Shown here one piece after another: positions 10,911 to 21,475 of a DNA stretch of 64,000 nucleotides (its first letter is position 1; each line of letters starts with the position of its first letter). The notes beneath the pieces were generated by a model, which searched no databases, was not told the origin of the DNA, and worked only from the letters and a program-made list of their open reading frames with translations. The stretch lies in the NCBI GenBank assembly GCA_031763025.1, contig JASSKH010000017.1:7225361-7289360 (forward strand). The letters are read 5' to 3'. Source of the stretch: Macrocystis pyrifera. Its lineage: Eukaryota; Sar; Phaeophyceae; Laminariales; Laminariaceae. The translations under genes and the position numbers were made by a program.

Positions 10911-11513
10911 AGATGTCCGATGCAGCGTTGTTGCGCTTCATAGGGGCCCAAGCTTCAGCGGAGATGAAGGTCTGGGGAGAGCAGGTGTCCAGGAGAGCTA
11001 CAAGGCCGTAGCGGTTGGATGCGGAGGGTCCACTGTGTACTTTGACCCTGGTCGTGAAGGAGGCGTCGTCGACGGTAACTATACCGCTCGAGAGACCCGG
11101 TCCATGTTCGGCAATGAGGGAGGGAAGTGCAGGGGGAAGAACAGCTTCGGACGAAATGGCAGAGACCAATGCGTGCGGAGGAGTGGCTTCAGGGAGAAAG
11201 GGGGGCAGTAGGTGGTCCAGTGTGGAGGGCACGGTGGGAGATGGTACGGTTGCACTGATTTCGTGAATCCCATTATCGGAGGGTGAGACGCGAGAGGCGT
11301 GGAGAGGTGGCGGGGACGGAGGGGGGGGGTCAAGCTGGTGGCGAATCTTCATGAGGATGTCGCCCACCAGGTTAAGTCCCGGCCAGTGTAAAGGTTGTAA
11401 GGCTCGCTTATCGTCAGACCGGAAGCCGATGCCCCAGACGATATCGTGAGGGCTTGCTTCGGCGAGGAATTTGTCACCGGTGTCTACGAGTTGTAGTAAG
11501 GAGGGAGCCGAGC
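10882..11513 (-). pseudogene. NADAR C-terminal remnant and protease, copy 1
   Basis: The minus-strand frame starts within a NADAR domain: LVDTGDKFLAEASPHDIVWG and IGF, then DILMKIRHQL. The part N-terminal to this is gone with the truncation at about 11513. A Pro/Ser-rich linker leads to the aspartic protease, whose active-site triad reads D-T-C (Asp codon 10987-10989) in LLDTCSPQTFIS instead of the canonical D-T-G. The frame ends at 10882, a few residues before the sequence re-opens in the next frame. Gly to Cys in the triad would be expected to abolish activity. Confidence 0.88.
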
Positions 11514-11994
11514 GAATACCCATTTTTTTAACCGGAAAAACAATGAGATCTCGAACAGGTGTCAAAAGCGTCCTGCCGTCGACGCCAGTGTAAAGTGTAA
11601 AGCAGTATGGACCTAGGGACCGATTTCTGCTATCAGGTGTGTGCCTCTGGCTCTGCTCTGGTCACTCACACAAGATGCTTGACGATGTTAGAAGTTATAA
11701 GCTCTTGTGCTCGTTGCTACGTGCCTCGCCAAATATCTTCTGCACGAAGGGGCGAGACATTCATCAGTAAGGCAGGTGATAACGCCTGCCGGGTATGATG
11801 AGGGGACGATAGCTACAAATCATAGTGCCACAACAGGGGAGAGGGGATACCATAAAACTTGTTTGTTGTTTTTTCATCTGTCAGTTCGCGTAACGTGCCT
11901 CCGAGACGGGACACGAGCGACCAGGCGTTCTATATTGGACTGGATCATTAGACCATTAGTATATACCAGTACCTGGTGCCAGGCATATGGGAAC
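11514..11994. other. no gene recognised
   Basis: Starts at the truncation breakpoint of copy 1. No second LTR, gag or target duplication is visible; short unassigned frames only. Confidence 0.5.
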
Positions 11995-12333
11995 TGTCGT
12001 AAGGATTACCCTGGGCTGGGTAATCGATCGGTCTTTTACCCCTATAGCTCAGTAAGTAACACCTTCACATTTGACGTCGTCGAGGACACGGGTTCCAATC
12101 TCACTTCGAACGTTTCTTTTATGGAAACGCTTGCGCGTGCGTCCCTAAAAACCTATCTCCCTGGTTCCCCAGGTATTGAAACGAAGCGGGTAGGACAGCG
12201 TACGGCCGTATACGGTACCGACGCCCCAAAGGTCGCGCCGTTCAGAGAGGGGGGAGAGTGTTTTAAGGATTACTCTGGGCTGGTTAATCGATCGATCGTT
12301 TGCCCCTAGAGCTCGGTAGGTAACACCTTCACT
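11995..12333 (+). mobile_element. TRIM-like miniature LTR element, copy A
   Basis: Two direct terminal repeats of about 75 bp (11995-12069 and 12259-12333), both starting TGT..AAGGATTAC and ending near CCTTCAC, enclose 189 bp with no coding capacity. A purine tract AGAGAGGGGGGAGAG (12244-12258) directly precedes the 3' repeat, the place of a polypurine tract. Each terminal repeat contains an A-box-like TAGCTCAGTAAGT, and a B-box-like GGGTTCCAATC follows in the interior at 12099, so the 5' end is tRNA-like. The alternative is a dimeric tRNA-type SINE cut within its second unit. Confidence 0.65.
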
Positions 12334-12610
12334 TAACACGCAAGATAACACACCCCCCGAGATGTATTTACGGTCTCGCCCTGAACTAATTGCAGGACGG
12401 CTCGGTAAAATATGTCCCGCAGTTCGTTGGTCTGATTGGTCGAGGCTGGCCGCCGCCCGTTTTGCCATACGAAAAACGCCACCAAAACACGCGCGCGGGA
12501 GCCGCGCGACCTCCCATGCCGACTCCGAGCCTCCCAAGACTTAGGTTTAGGCTAGGGCTGAGGTCGGGCTATTCCGGGGCCACGTGCAAGATTGAAATTG
12601 AAATTTACTA
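12334..12610. other. no gene recognised
   Basis: Nothing beyond ordinary intergenic-looking sequence. Confidence 0.4.
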
Positions 12611-12811
12611 CCAACGACCTACCGTTTTTTTTCGCCGGGCCGTCCTGCATTTAGGGCGAGCCACATACCCGAGCCGGTTTTCTCCAGAAAACATGGGGGG
12701 GAACACCCAACGACCTACACATTTTTTTTCGCTGGGCCGTCCTGCATTTAGGGCGAGCCAAATACCCGAGCCGGTTTTCACCAAAAATATGAGGGGAACA
12801 CCCAACGACAT
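12611..12811. repeat. 95-96-bp tandem repeat, two units
   Basis: Units start at CCAACGACCTACC (12611) and CCAACGACCTACAC (12707); a third start follows at 12802. Each has a T8 run, GGGCCGTCCTGCATTTAGGG, and GAGCCGGTTTTC. Confidence 0.85.
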
Positions 12812-13034
12812 ATAAAAGTTGGCTTTGAAAATATCTCGCAGAGATCGACAATCGTTCGGCGTTTGTTTGCACTCTCCCAGTTGTCGAGAGATACAGCTTG
12901 GAAATTCGTCCTAGGGGGGGGTGTCATCTTGCATGTTACACGGCATATGCTCTGCTGCACATTGTCTGGAAGCACGTGGGATGAAGAAGAGCTGCACATT
13001 GTCAGATGGCAAATAAATGCAATAATAGTCATTG

Positions 13035-13255
13035 TACGAGTACTACGTGTTTTCGTAGGTGGTCCGCGTGCCTACCAAAATCAATTTCGCGGGGTCGAGT
13101 CTCACCGAGTGCATACTCGTAGGGACTTTTTCTTGCATAAAAATTGATTGCCGGAAAGCGCGAGAGCGTGAGTTAGGAACATTCGATGAAAATCGACGAG
13201 CAGTGGAAAAGCTGAACCCTGTGCGCGATAAAATGAAGGCACGTACCGGGGGAGA
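13035..13255 (+). mobile_element. tRNA-like SINE, copy 2
   Basis: A B-box-like GGGGTCGAGTCTCACC (13093) and a tail ending GCGCGATAAAATGAAGGCAC pair with copy 1 at 2918-3140. The A-box region is poorly kept. No function of its own. Confidence 0.45.
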
Positions 13256-14123
13256 GAAGGGACGACACCTGTGACCACGACTTATCCAGAAGATCGCAGA
13301 GAGTAAAACCTCCTACGAGTTAAGCTGGAAAGTGAAAGTGATGTGCTATGATACTGCCTTGAATGAGGCTGAAAGCCCGGTAATTACCTGGGTTCAAGTA
13401 TTGGGATAGTATTTGTAGTACTTGGGAGGCGTTTCGTAGATGGAAAGCCAGGGTTTTTTCAGTTAGGCACGAGCTCGGCTCTTAGTCTCCGCGTGCACGA
13501 ACGGAGTAAAGCTGCTCTTCTTCTATCTAACACACGTGTGTACCAACGAGCACCGACTTAATCGGCAAACCTGTCCAGGGATACAAAGTGTCCCGACCTC
13601 TGATCTTAACAGATGATAAAAAAAAAACTACTTCAAAGCACGACTAAAAAATGGTCAACTCATTGCAGCCTACGACGTATATATCATAGCAGCACAAAGC
13701 GCAGAACGGATGCACGCGTACTGTCGCAGTAGATATTATATGAGCTGCAGAATTAGTCAACTGGTGTCGTCTACTATAATAAGAACTGTGACCCGATGTA
13801 ATAATGTTCTCTCGGCGAGTTTTTTTCGAGAAGAAAAAACGGTAAAAAACTTACCTGGTACGTGTGAATATTATGTTATACATAATCGTACGTAGCCGAC
13901 GTATACAGCGAGCGAGAACAATGCAACACCTGGTATACTCGTATATACAAGAAGTAGTGCGTCGGAGAGAGCGGAGCTGGGGCGGCGCACCCGAGGCCCA
14001 GCGATGGGGAAAATCTTGCAACTCCGTCAGCGGCATGGAAAGGAAGACGAGTTATTTCAGAGGCAGAGGCTTCCGCTCGGCGTTGACCACGCTGACGGCA
14101 CGATTTTCTCGACACCACGAGTA
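13256..14123. other. no gene recognised
   Basis: Short unassigned frames, A/T runs and no repeat shared with other parts of the window that I could find. Confidence 0.4.
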
Positions 14124-14133
14124 CTGGCAGGCA

Positions 14134-14629
14134 GGGATATAATTAGCTGTTGCGCTGATGCGCTGGCGTAACATTTTGGTCAAAATGAGCGTTTTCCGCT
14201 ACAGCCGCGGAGGGCCTGGTTGCGCGCAACACGCGAGTTTGGGCGCGCAACGTTTCGGGCCGCAGGCTCAAAAAATTGTTGCAGACTTTTTTGTTCGCCG
14301 TAGTCTGCGGCACTACCGTCCCGCAGCAGTAGGCGATTTTGATTTTGAAGCACCATTTTTCAGATTCGCCTTTGACGAAAAACAAAATTGGGCCCCCTTT
14401 TTTAATTCGCCGCAGGCGATTTTTTGTTTTAGGCCCTTTTTCTATAGTAGAACAAAAGAAATTTAGGTTCTTATCCCGATACACGCCTTTTCGAGGTTCG
14501 GCAGGCGTTTAAACGCACTGTGTTGCTTGGTTTTCGGGCATATATTCGCGAATATATCGCAATTTCGGCGCGCAACGCGCGCGGCAGGCGTGTTGCGTTG
14601 CGCGCAACAGACCACTAATTATATCCCTT
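14134..14629. mobile_element. Mutator-like MITE, copy 1
   Basis: Terminal inverted repeat GGGATATAATTAG with an inner TGTTGCGC match at both ends. The element is bracketed by a 10-bp direct repeat CTGGCAGGCA (14124-14133 and 14630-14639), the target-duplication size of Mutator-like transposons. The interior is non-coding, rich in GCGCAAC/GTTGCGC, and shows the CGCCGCAGGCGA motif that recurs in the copy at 53446. Confidence 0.75.
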
Positions 14630-14639
14630 CTGGCAGGCA

Positions 14640-15054
14640 AGAATATGTTTCCGTTTTGGTGAACGTTGCCCCTTTTTCAAATCCGTACATACGCATGATT
14701 AATAGCACAGCAGCACGTACTCATTATTGCGTATTAACAGTGCGTATCATTACGTATCATAGATACGTAAAACAAGGATACAGGATATACAGCGATAAGC
14801 AATAACATCAGTACTAATTAATACCTGGTACCAGGTACTATTGATACTGTTGTGTACAGTATTTGTATGAAACAATCAACATGACACTCCCCCCGAAATC
14901 TGCAGGGGGGGGGGGGGGGTATGATTTTGGCAGATATACTCTGTACAGCAGTATTGAGTTAATAAGATGATTACCGTAGGTAGGTAGCCCGGTTTAGGGG
15001 ATAGGAGGTGCTGCCCTACATATCAACGTCCCTTTCAAAGTTGGCACCGACCAC
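14640..15054. other. no gene; 15-G run
   Basis: Holds a G run at 14905-14919 and a palindromic CCTGGTACCAGG at 14823. No gene seen. Confidence 0.5.
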
Positions 15055-15545
15055 ACCCTGGACAATAGACAATGGCCCCTGCAATAGCAATATAATTTGG
15101 TGCAATGGACGGGTCTATTGCCGTCGGCAAGGGCTATCGATTGGCACGTTCCTCGATCCATCGTCGTCGGTAATGCCTATCGACAGGTTGCGTCCCCAAC
15201 ATATTGTTCAGGCAGGAGTGTGCTGAAGTACCTGGGTTGAAAGCTATTGTCACCGACAATGGCTATCGACGGATAGCTTGCAGAATCTACTGCGGTCCAC
15301 AGTGGCTATCGATGAACACATTTCTTGATCTATTGTGGCCGGCAATGGCTATCGATAGATGCATTGCTTCATCTATTGTGACCGGTAATGCCTATCGATA
15401 GATATGTTTCTGAATCTATTGTGACCAGCAATGGCTATCGATAGATACGTTTCTAATCTATTGTGGCTGGCAATTGCTATCGATGGACACCGTTGAGAAT
15501 CGATTGTGGTGGACAATGTCTATCGATGGACACCATCACCAGCCT
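15055..15545 (+). repeat. 43-bp palindrome satellite, array 1
   Basis: Degenerate 43-bp units in which CTATTGTGGCCGGCAATGG (an inverted ATTG/CAAT around a GC core) is followed by the perfect palindrome CTATCGATAG and a variable ~13-bp linker. The 43-bp spacing is exact in the best part (15339-15465). Confidence 0.85.
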
Positions 15546-15924
15546 ATTTCCACGCCTACAATGCACTCTGATTTACTAAGCAACGCAATATTTTGTTCCG
15601 CAGCAATGTCATATTTTCATCTTGTGATCACCACCAGTGTGAAAGGAGTGTATGGTGTATCGTGATGAGCAGCAATGTCGGTGCATGGCATAGCGTGAAG
15701 GAGGGCTGCAACGTTGTGTGTCTCAACAAGGCAGTGGGCATCATGGGGGTTAAGTGTGTTGCATTGTCGGCTGCGTTGTTGTGGTTAGTACTCTGTGTTA
15801 TTAAGTGTGATTCCAAATCGGTTACACTCTGTACGGACAAGATAGATGAGGTAAGATGTGCGTATACCCTGGACAATAGAAAGGAAATAGAACTTTGCCG
15901 CTACAGTAGCCCCGAAAAAGCGTG

Positions 15925-16505
15925 TGTCAATGGATATTGTTAACGACAATAGACTGGCAACGCTGGCCAACGATAGACATTGTAAACCACAATAGACTGG
16001 CAACACTCTCTATCGATAGACACTGCTAACCACAATGGACTGGCAACGCTGTCTATCGATAGATGTTGTGAACGACAATAGACTGGCAACGCTGTCTATC
16101 GATAGATATTGTCAGGGAACGATACTTTTCGGCAATGGAGACAGTATGCCTTTGCCCTAACAATGGAGTCACAAGGTTGTCCATAGATGGCCATTGTCCT
16201 GAACAGTAGATGTTGGGGAAGCAACCGTGATAGATATTGTTCGAACAATAGACCAAAACGTTTGCCTATAGATGGCTGCTGCCGCCAACAGTATACACGC
16301 AATTGTATCCATCAATAGCCATCGTCACCCACAGTAGACTGTCGGGCGTGTTTTCGTAATAGACTATTACCTAAACCTATTGTATACCGTGGAATGATGT
16401 ATGCCGATGGCCATTCTTGACGACCGCCGAAGCTTCTATTGCCGCCAACAATAGGTACGCGATTGTGTCCAACAATAGCCATCGCCATCCACAATAGATT
16501 GTTGG
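15925..16505 (-). repeat. 43-bp palindrome satellite, array 2 (inverted)
   Basis: The same unit in the opposite orientation, e.g. ACAATAGACTGGCAACGCTG then TCTATCGATAGA, regular at 15935-16115 and more diverged up to 16505. Confidence 0.8.
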
Positions 16506-16511
16506 CCGGGC

Positions 16512-16915
16512 TCCGGAAAATATGAATCTGACTTACTTCATTTCAGTACGAGACAAAAATCTCGAGTTGAGAAACGGAAAGCTGATAATTTTCTTGTCAA
16601 TGTGGGTGTATTTTCAATATCCAGATTATTTTGAAAGTGTAGTTAATCGAGGACAATGTAAGGGTAACAAATCGAATTTATTTCCGAACAAAACAATAAT
16701 CTAAATAATAGATGACTAGCATCCGAAAAAATAACTCTTACTCACTTGGTTTCAGTATGGGACAAACAAACTCGAGATGAGAAACGGAAAGAATAGAATT
16801 TTCAGCGTAATGTGGTCTGAGTTTAATGATCCACGTTTTATTCAAAGTGGAGTTAATAGACTTGTAGGACAAAGCAAGGGTATTAAATCGAGTCAATTTC
16901 CGAAACTAAGAGCGC
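16512..16915. repeat. ~205-bp AT-rich direct duplication
   Basis: Two diverged units starting at TCCGGAAAATATGAATCTGA (16512) and TCCGAAAAAATAACTCTTAC (16720). Both contain TTTCAGTA(C/T)G, a CTCGAG and GAGAAACGGAAAG. Clearly more AT-rich than the satellite on both sides. Confidence 0.75.
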
Positions 16916-17099
16916 ACACAAGTTGATGACAGTTATTACCAATATCTTGGTGCGCGAGTTTCTATTAATGGCGACATCTGTATATAATGTATTCTTCAAA
17001 AGAGTGTGAGAGCGTATGGTGTCCACAACATGATGACGTCGGTTCAAATTACCACATACATAAAGAACATGGCATACCTCGTACATCGTGGGATGAGTG

Positions 17100-17600
17100 C
17101 AAAATATCCTCGAGATGGCTATCGATGGATAGCTTCTACAATCTATATGGCCGGCAATGGGCGTCGATCGACATCTCGTACAATCTATTGTGGCCGGCAA
17201 CGGCCATCGATATACGTATCGCACAATCTATTGTGGTCGACAATGGCCGTCGATAGACCTCTCGCACAATCTATTGTGGTCCGCAATTGCCATCGATATA
17301 CCTCTCGCACAATCTATTGTGGTCACCAATGACTATCGATAGACATCTCGCACAATCTATCGTGGCCGGCAATGGCCATCGATCGACATCTCGCACATTC
17401 TATTTGTGGCCTGCAGTGGCCATCGATGGACGAAGTTCACCATCTATTGTGTTAGACAATCTCTATCGATCGACAGTATCACCAGTCCATTGTCGCCGAC
17501 AATACCTATCGATAGATACCTTCCACAATCTACTGTCGCAGATAATGTACATCGATAGATTCCCCTCCTTGTCTATTGTCGAAGCAATAGACTATTGTTG
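17100..17600 (+). repeat. 43-bp palindrome satellite, array 3
   Basis: About eleven units in the orientation of array 1, with CTCGCACAATCTATTGTGG as the common junction and CTATCGATAG or a one-base variant in each unit. The spacing stays at 43 bp for the central seven units. Confidence 0.88.
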
Positions 17601-17646
17601 TGTCCATTGTCCAGAGTGTGGTACCGATACGCCTTACAATCACACG

Positions 17647-18000
17647 TGTAGCTATTACCTACTGAGCTATAGGGGAAAAAGACCAATCGATCACCCAGCC
17701 CAGTAATCCTTGTAACACCCCCCCCCCCCCCCCTCTCTTAACGGCGGGATATTTTGGGGCGTCGGTATCGTGTACGGTCGTACGCTGACTTATTACCCGC
17801 TTCGTTTCAATACCTGGGGAACCAGGCAGACATGTATGTGTTCAGGGACGCACGCGCAAGCGCTTCTACCAAAGAAACGCTCGAAGTGAGATTCGAACCC
17901 GTGTCCTGCCGACGACGCCAAGTGTGAAGGTATTACCTGCTGAGTTGTATAGGGGTAAAAGACCGATCGATTACACCCAGCCCAGGTAGTCCTTGCAACA
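17647..18000 (-). mobile_element. TRIM-like miniature LTR element, copy B
   Basis: Read on the minus strand: 5' repeat 18000-17923 (TGTTGCAAGGACTAC to CCTTCACA), about 205 bp interior, a purine tract TAAGAGAG followed by G16 (17718-17733 as C on plus), then the 3' repeat 17717-17647. CACAC stands outside both ends (17641-17645 and 18001-18005), a plausible 5-bp target duplication with one extra G on the left. The interior has the B-box GGGTTCGAATCTC and a tail shared with copy A (GGTATTGAAACGAAGCGGGT). Confidence 0.7.
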
Positions 18001-18267
18001 CACACCTACATGCAGAGTGGTGGTAAAAGTGGTGGGTAGAAAATTGGGGTCCGTTTTATACCTTTTTTCTTTTTTATCGCGGGATCCTTTCGAAGGGGTG
18101 ACCTGCCGTAGTGGGCAGAAACAGTGCGTAGAAATATTAAGTCCCCGTATTTCCGCCCAAGGTGGTATTGTACCGTACCGGTTTTCCTAATCGTGGGGCG
18201 GCTTACTTTTAGGAGCTTGAGGGGGGAAAACATGTTGAAGAAAATGATTGACGAGTACACGACGATT

Positions 18268-18362
18268 TGTCAAGTATTCAGGTCTGATTGATAGCACCTT
18301 CCAAGTTTCAAGTCATTTGATTCTACAGTAGTTACCCTTTTATGTATGTGGATGGTGTGCTT
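18268..18362 (+). repeat. dispersed ~90-bp repeat, copy 2
   Basis: Inverted partner of 4310-4400. It lies 160 bp outside the composite retroelement, so it is not part of it. Confidence 0.7.
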
Positions 18363-18525
18363 CGAACAAGAGCTGCACATTGTCAGATGGCAAACGGAAT
18401 AAAAATAATGGATTACAAATTTGACCATACCAAGCAACCCGGGCTACTGCTGTACCGCTGGAGTAGGGTGTGTGTTCGAACTGCAACGGCACGCGCGCAA
18501 TATGGTGGTACTTTACTGCTGCAAG

Positions 18526-19085
18526 TGTGATGTGGGAGAGCAGTAAGGGTTCCAAGGGATGATGATCCGCAGAAGAGGTGTGACACAGGTGTCTGTGCTT
18601 GGTCAAACCCAGACCTAGTTCTTATTGGCGTTCTCTTATTTTATTGATGGGAGGCTTGCTCGAAGAGGCAAGTGAGAAGAATGAGAAGGGAGGGGGGGGG
18701 GGAAGAAGATGCTTTTTGAAGCCAGAAGTATCATCTGGCTTCAACCGGCTATAACCTACTGGCAAGGGTGCATGCGTCACTCTCAACTTCAATAGTACAA
18801 CACCCCGTAGAACCCGACGTATGGACATACCACGTGCGTACATCTCTGTCTCCTCGGCTACTTAGATGGTAGTCTGCGTATCCTTTCCGCAAAATACAAA
18901 TACCTTATCCTAGACGGTAAACGGGATACGTGTACGGAGGAATACTAACCTGCGCACCGGTATTACAAAATACAAGATATCTTATTCCAGACGGTAAAAG
19001 GAGTAAGATCCAATTGCTAGCATAATATCTAACGGTCCCCACTGGTGCTTGGTCTATATACTATAAACCAGGGTACTCTATCACA
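18526..19085 (-). repeat. inverted LTR of composite
   Basis: 560 bp, TGTGAT to ATCACA, near-identical to the 3' LTR at 31830-32388, with hairpin GAAGCCAGA/TCTGGCTTC at 18718-18742. Confidence 0.95.
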
Positions 19086-19391
19086 TTAGCCCACCCTGGA
19101 TAGCCGTAGATGCAGATCCCACGACGATACAGAGATGTCTACTTAGACATTAGAAACTCGGAAGAGGGGGTCGAAGATACTGCTATTCAAAACAAACGAC
19201 AACCCAATGAGACCATAGACCAACCCACACCTCGTAAATGAGGCTAAGACGCCTCTGGTAGGCAGCATTCGTGCTAGAGAAGGAAAACGTGAAGGAAACG
19301 AAAGAGCAACGACAGAAAAGGATGTCGGCCGCGGGTAGAACACGAGAAACACCAAGGGGCGGCCGGCTTCGGTAGGCCCGATAAAAAAAAA
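19086..19391 (-). mobile_element. inverted 3' internal fragment
   Basis: Reverse complement of about 31530-31829 of the plus copy, including CGGGCCTAC and the GCCGGCCGCCCCTTGGTG block. It ends in the A9 run that matches the T10 run near 31526. It carries no coding part. Confidence 0.9.
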
Positions 19392-19400
19392 CAAAATCAA

Positions 19401-20045
19401 TGTGATAAAGTACCCTGGTTTATAGTGTATAGACCAAGCACCAGCAGGGACCGTTAGATATTATTCTAGTAGTTGGATCTTACTCCTTTTACCGTCTGGA
19501 ATAAGATATCTTGTATTTGTAATACCGGTGCGCAGGTTAGTATTCCTCCGTATGTACACGTATCCCGTTTACAGTCTAGGAATATGGAATAAGATATCTT
19601 GTATTTTGTAATACCGGTGCGCAAGTTAGTATTCCTCCGTACACGTATCCCGTTTACCGTCTAGGATAAGGTATTTGTATTTGCGGAAAGGATACGCAGA
19701 CTACCATCTAAGTAGCCGAGGAGACAGAGATGTACGCACGTGGTATGTCCATACGTCGGGTTCTACGGGGTGTTGTACTATTGAAGTTGAGAGTGACGCA
19801 TGCACCCTTGCCAGTAGGTTATAGCCGGTTGAAGCCAGATGATACTTCTGGCTTCAAAAAGCATCTGCTTCCCCCCCCTCCCTTCTCACTCTTCTCACTT
19901 GCCCCTTCGAGCAAGCCTCGCATCAATAAAATAAGAGAACGCCAATAAGAACTAGGTCTGGGTTTGACCAAGCACAGACACCTGTGTCACACCTCTTCTG
20001 TGGATCATCATCCCTTGGAACCCTTACTGCTCTCCCACGTAACCA
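19401..20045 (+). repeat. 5' LTR of the full-length copy
   Basis: Starts TGTGATAAAGTACC. It is longer than the 3' LTR because a ~73-bp segment (GGAATAAGATATCTTGTATT to the CCGTTTAC block) is duplicated at 19498-19640. The 3' end is eroded: CCCACGTAACC stands where the other LTRs have CCCACATCACA. Hairpin at 19831-19855 and AATAAA near 19925. No convincing tRNA primer site follows. The differences from the 3' LTR show the copy is not recent or has recombined. Confidence 0.9.
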
Positions 20046-20941
20046 TTTTTAGCGGCGTAAAAAGGACTACATCTCTGCTCGAGGCCACCGCTTCGACCTG
20101 TTCTTCGAGCCTTCTTCTCCCTTTAGGTGTGAGCCTTCCTCCTTTTTTTTGTTTTGGCATGAGTCGAGTCACTGTATTTTAGAGTACCTCGTCTTTCTTC
20201 CTTTTTTCTGTCTACCAGCGTTCGTGTTCTCCAATGGGTAGCACTGCAACGTAACGTAACGCGCGTGCGTTGCACCCGCTTGTAGAGACGACCGCCGTAG
20301 CGCGCGCACCTGCGCCTGTTAAATAACTGTCGCCTTGCGTCCGTGCGTTTCCATTGGTCGACCCGTCTGACGAGCTTTCCGTAGTGATGTCACCTCGGAT
20401 CGTCCTTTTTCATGAAGCTATTTATAGTTTGGATTTCGATGACGAACCCGAAGTCGCTGAAATGCACGTCTCTGTTGCTGATGCAAATAAGCTCATGTCG
20501 ACACCGACAGTGACTATCGCTGCGTTGAACGCTTACTCGCACCAACTATCACGGCTGAAGACCAAAAATACTCAGTCGTACACCCCCACAGAGCCGACCG
20601 ACGCTTGTAGCCCATACGATTTTCATATAACATATCCTCGCGATGAGGCCTTGCATGACTTTTTTTGCGAGCACCCGGCACCTCGTTCTCCACACCACAG
20701 GCATTTTGCGCGTGTAATGGACAGGTTGCAGTTACCTCACCCGCTTCCACCCACGGACCTAGTCGCTCCGTCCACGAATGATGAGTTGGATAACGTACAG
20801 TTTGATGATGCTACATTGTTGTCCAATTTCCCTCAGACAGAGCACGCAGTTCATTGGTCTTCGTTAAGCCCTGATGAGCTTGAAAAATTTCTGGACCTCG
20901 TACGTAGCGCGTCACAGAGAAACCCTGAACGCAGGTCCCCT

Positions 20942-21475
20942 GAGTGATGAATTTTTCGACGAAACACACGCGTATTCCAGCCGTCATAATCGCATTTTTT
21001 TCTCAGATTTGCCAAAACATGCAAGTCTCCCGAATGACGATTTTTTCGACGACACATACGCAAATTCCAGCCGTCCTAATCGCATTTTCTTTCAGATTTG
21101 CCAAAACATGCAAGTCTCTCGAATGACGATTTTTTCGACGAAACATACGTAAATTTCCAGCTGTCCTAATCGGATTTTTTTCTCCAGATTTGCACACTTT
21201 TGCAGCTTTGGAGAACTATGACGAAATGTTCAACGATACAACACTCATTTTGGACAGGCATAATCGTATTTTTCTTCCAGAAGTGCACACTTATACAGTT
21301 TTTGATAAATATAGTGGAATCTTCGGCGATGCGAGAGAAATTTTGAGCCGTCCTGACAGCATTTTCTTCCTCGATTAGCACGTTTTTGCAGCCTTGAATA
21401 AATGTGACGGAATTTTAGACGGTGCGACTGGGATTTTGGGCCGTGCTGATGGAAATTATTTTCCGGACAAAAATT
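20942..21475 (+). repeat. ~90-bp tandem repeats within gag
   Basis: About six units of 89-93 bp, reading NDDFFDDTYANSSRPNRIFF with a DLPKHASL-like linker. The first two are close (GACGATTTTTTCGACGA...CAAAACATGCAAGTCTC), the last four diverged. The change from 90 to 89 bp between units shifts frame, one cause of gag decay. Confidence 0.8.

Larger units (their letters stand above)
4929..11513 (-). mobile_element. 5'-truncated Ty3-type LTR retrotransposon (chromovirus), copy 1
   Basis: Read on the minus strand: NADAR C-terminal remnant, protease, RT, RNase H, 54-bp repeat array, integrase, chromodomain, then the 3' LTR. The 5' LTR, gag and most of the NADAR domain are missing; homology to the plus copy stops abruptly near 11513. 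Next to the LTR about 1.2 kb of the 3' untranslated part is also missing: the sequence ending GATGCGCATCGGGGC, which sits near 30605 in the plus copy, joins the LTR directly. Several frameshifts and one in-frame stop make the copy inactive. It still preserves parts lost in the plus copy, such as the sequence after the protease active site. Confidence 0.93.

Noticed and set aside
15055-17600. CRISPR-like spacing of palindromic repeats
   Set aside because: The DNA is eukaryotic, linkers are themselves diverged repeats rather than unique spacers, and there are no cas genes.
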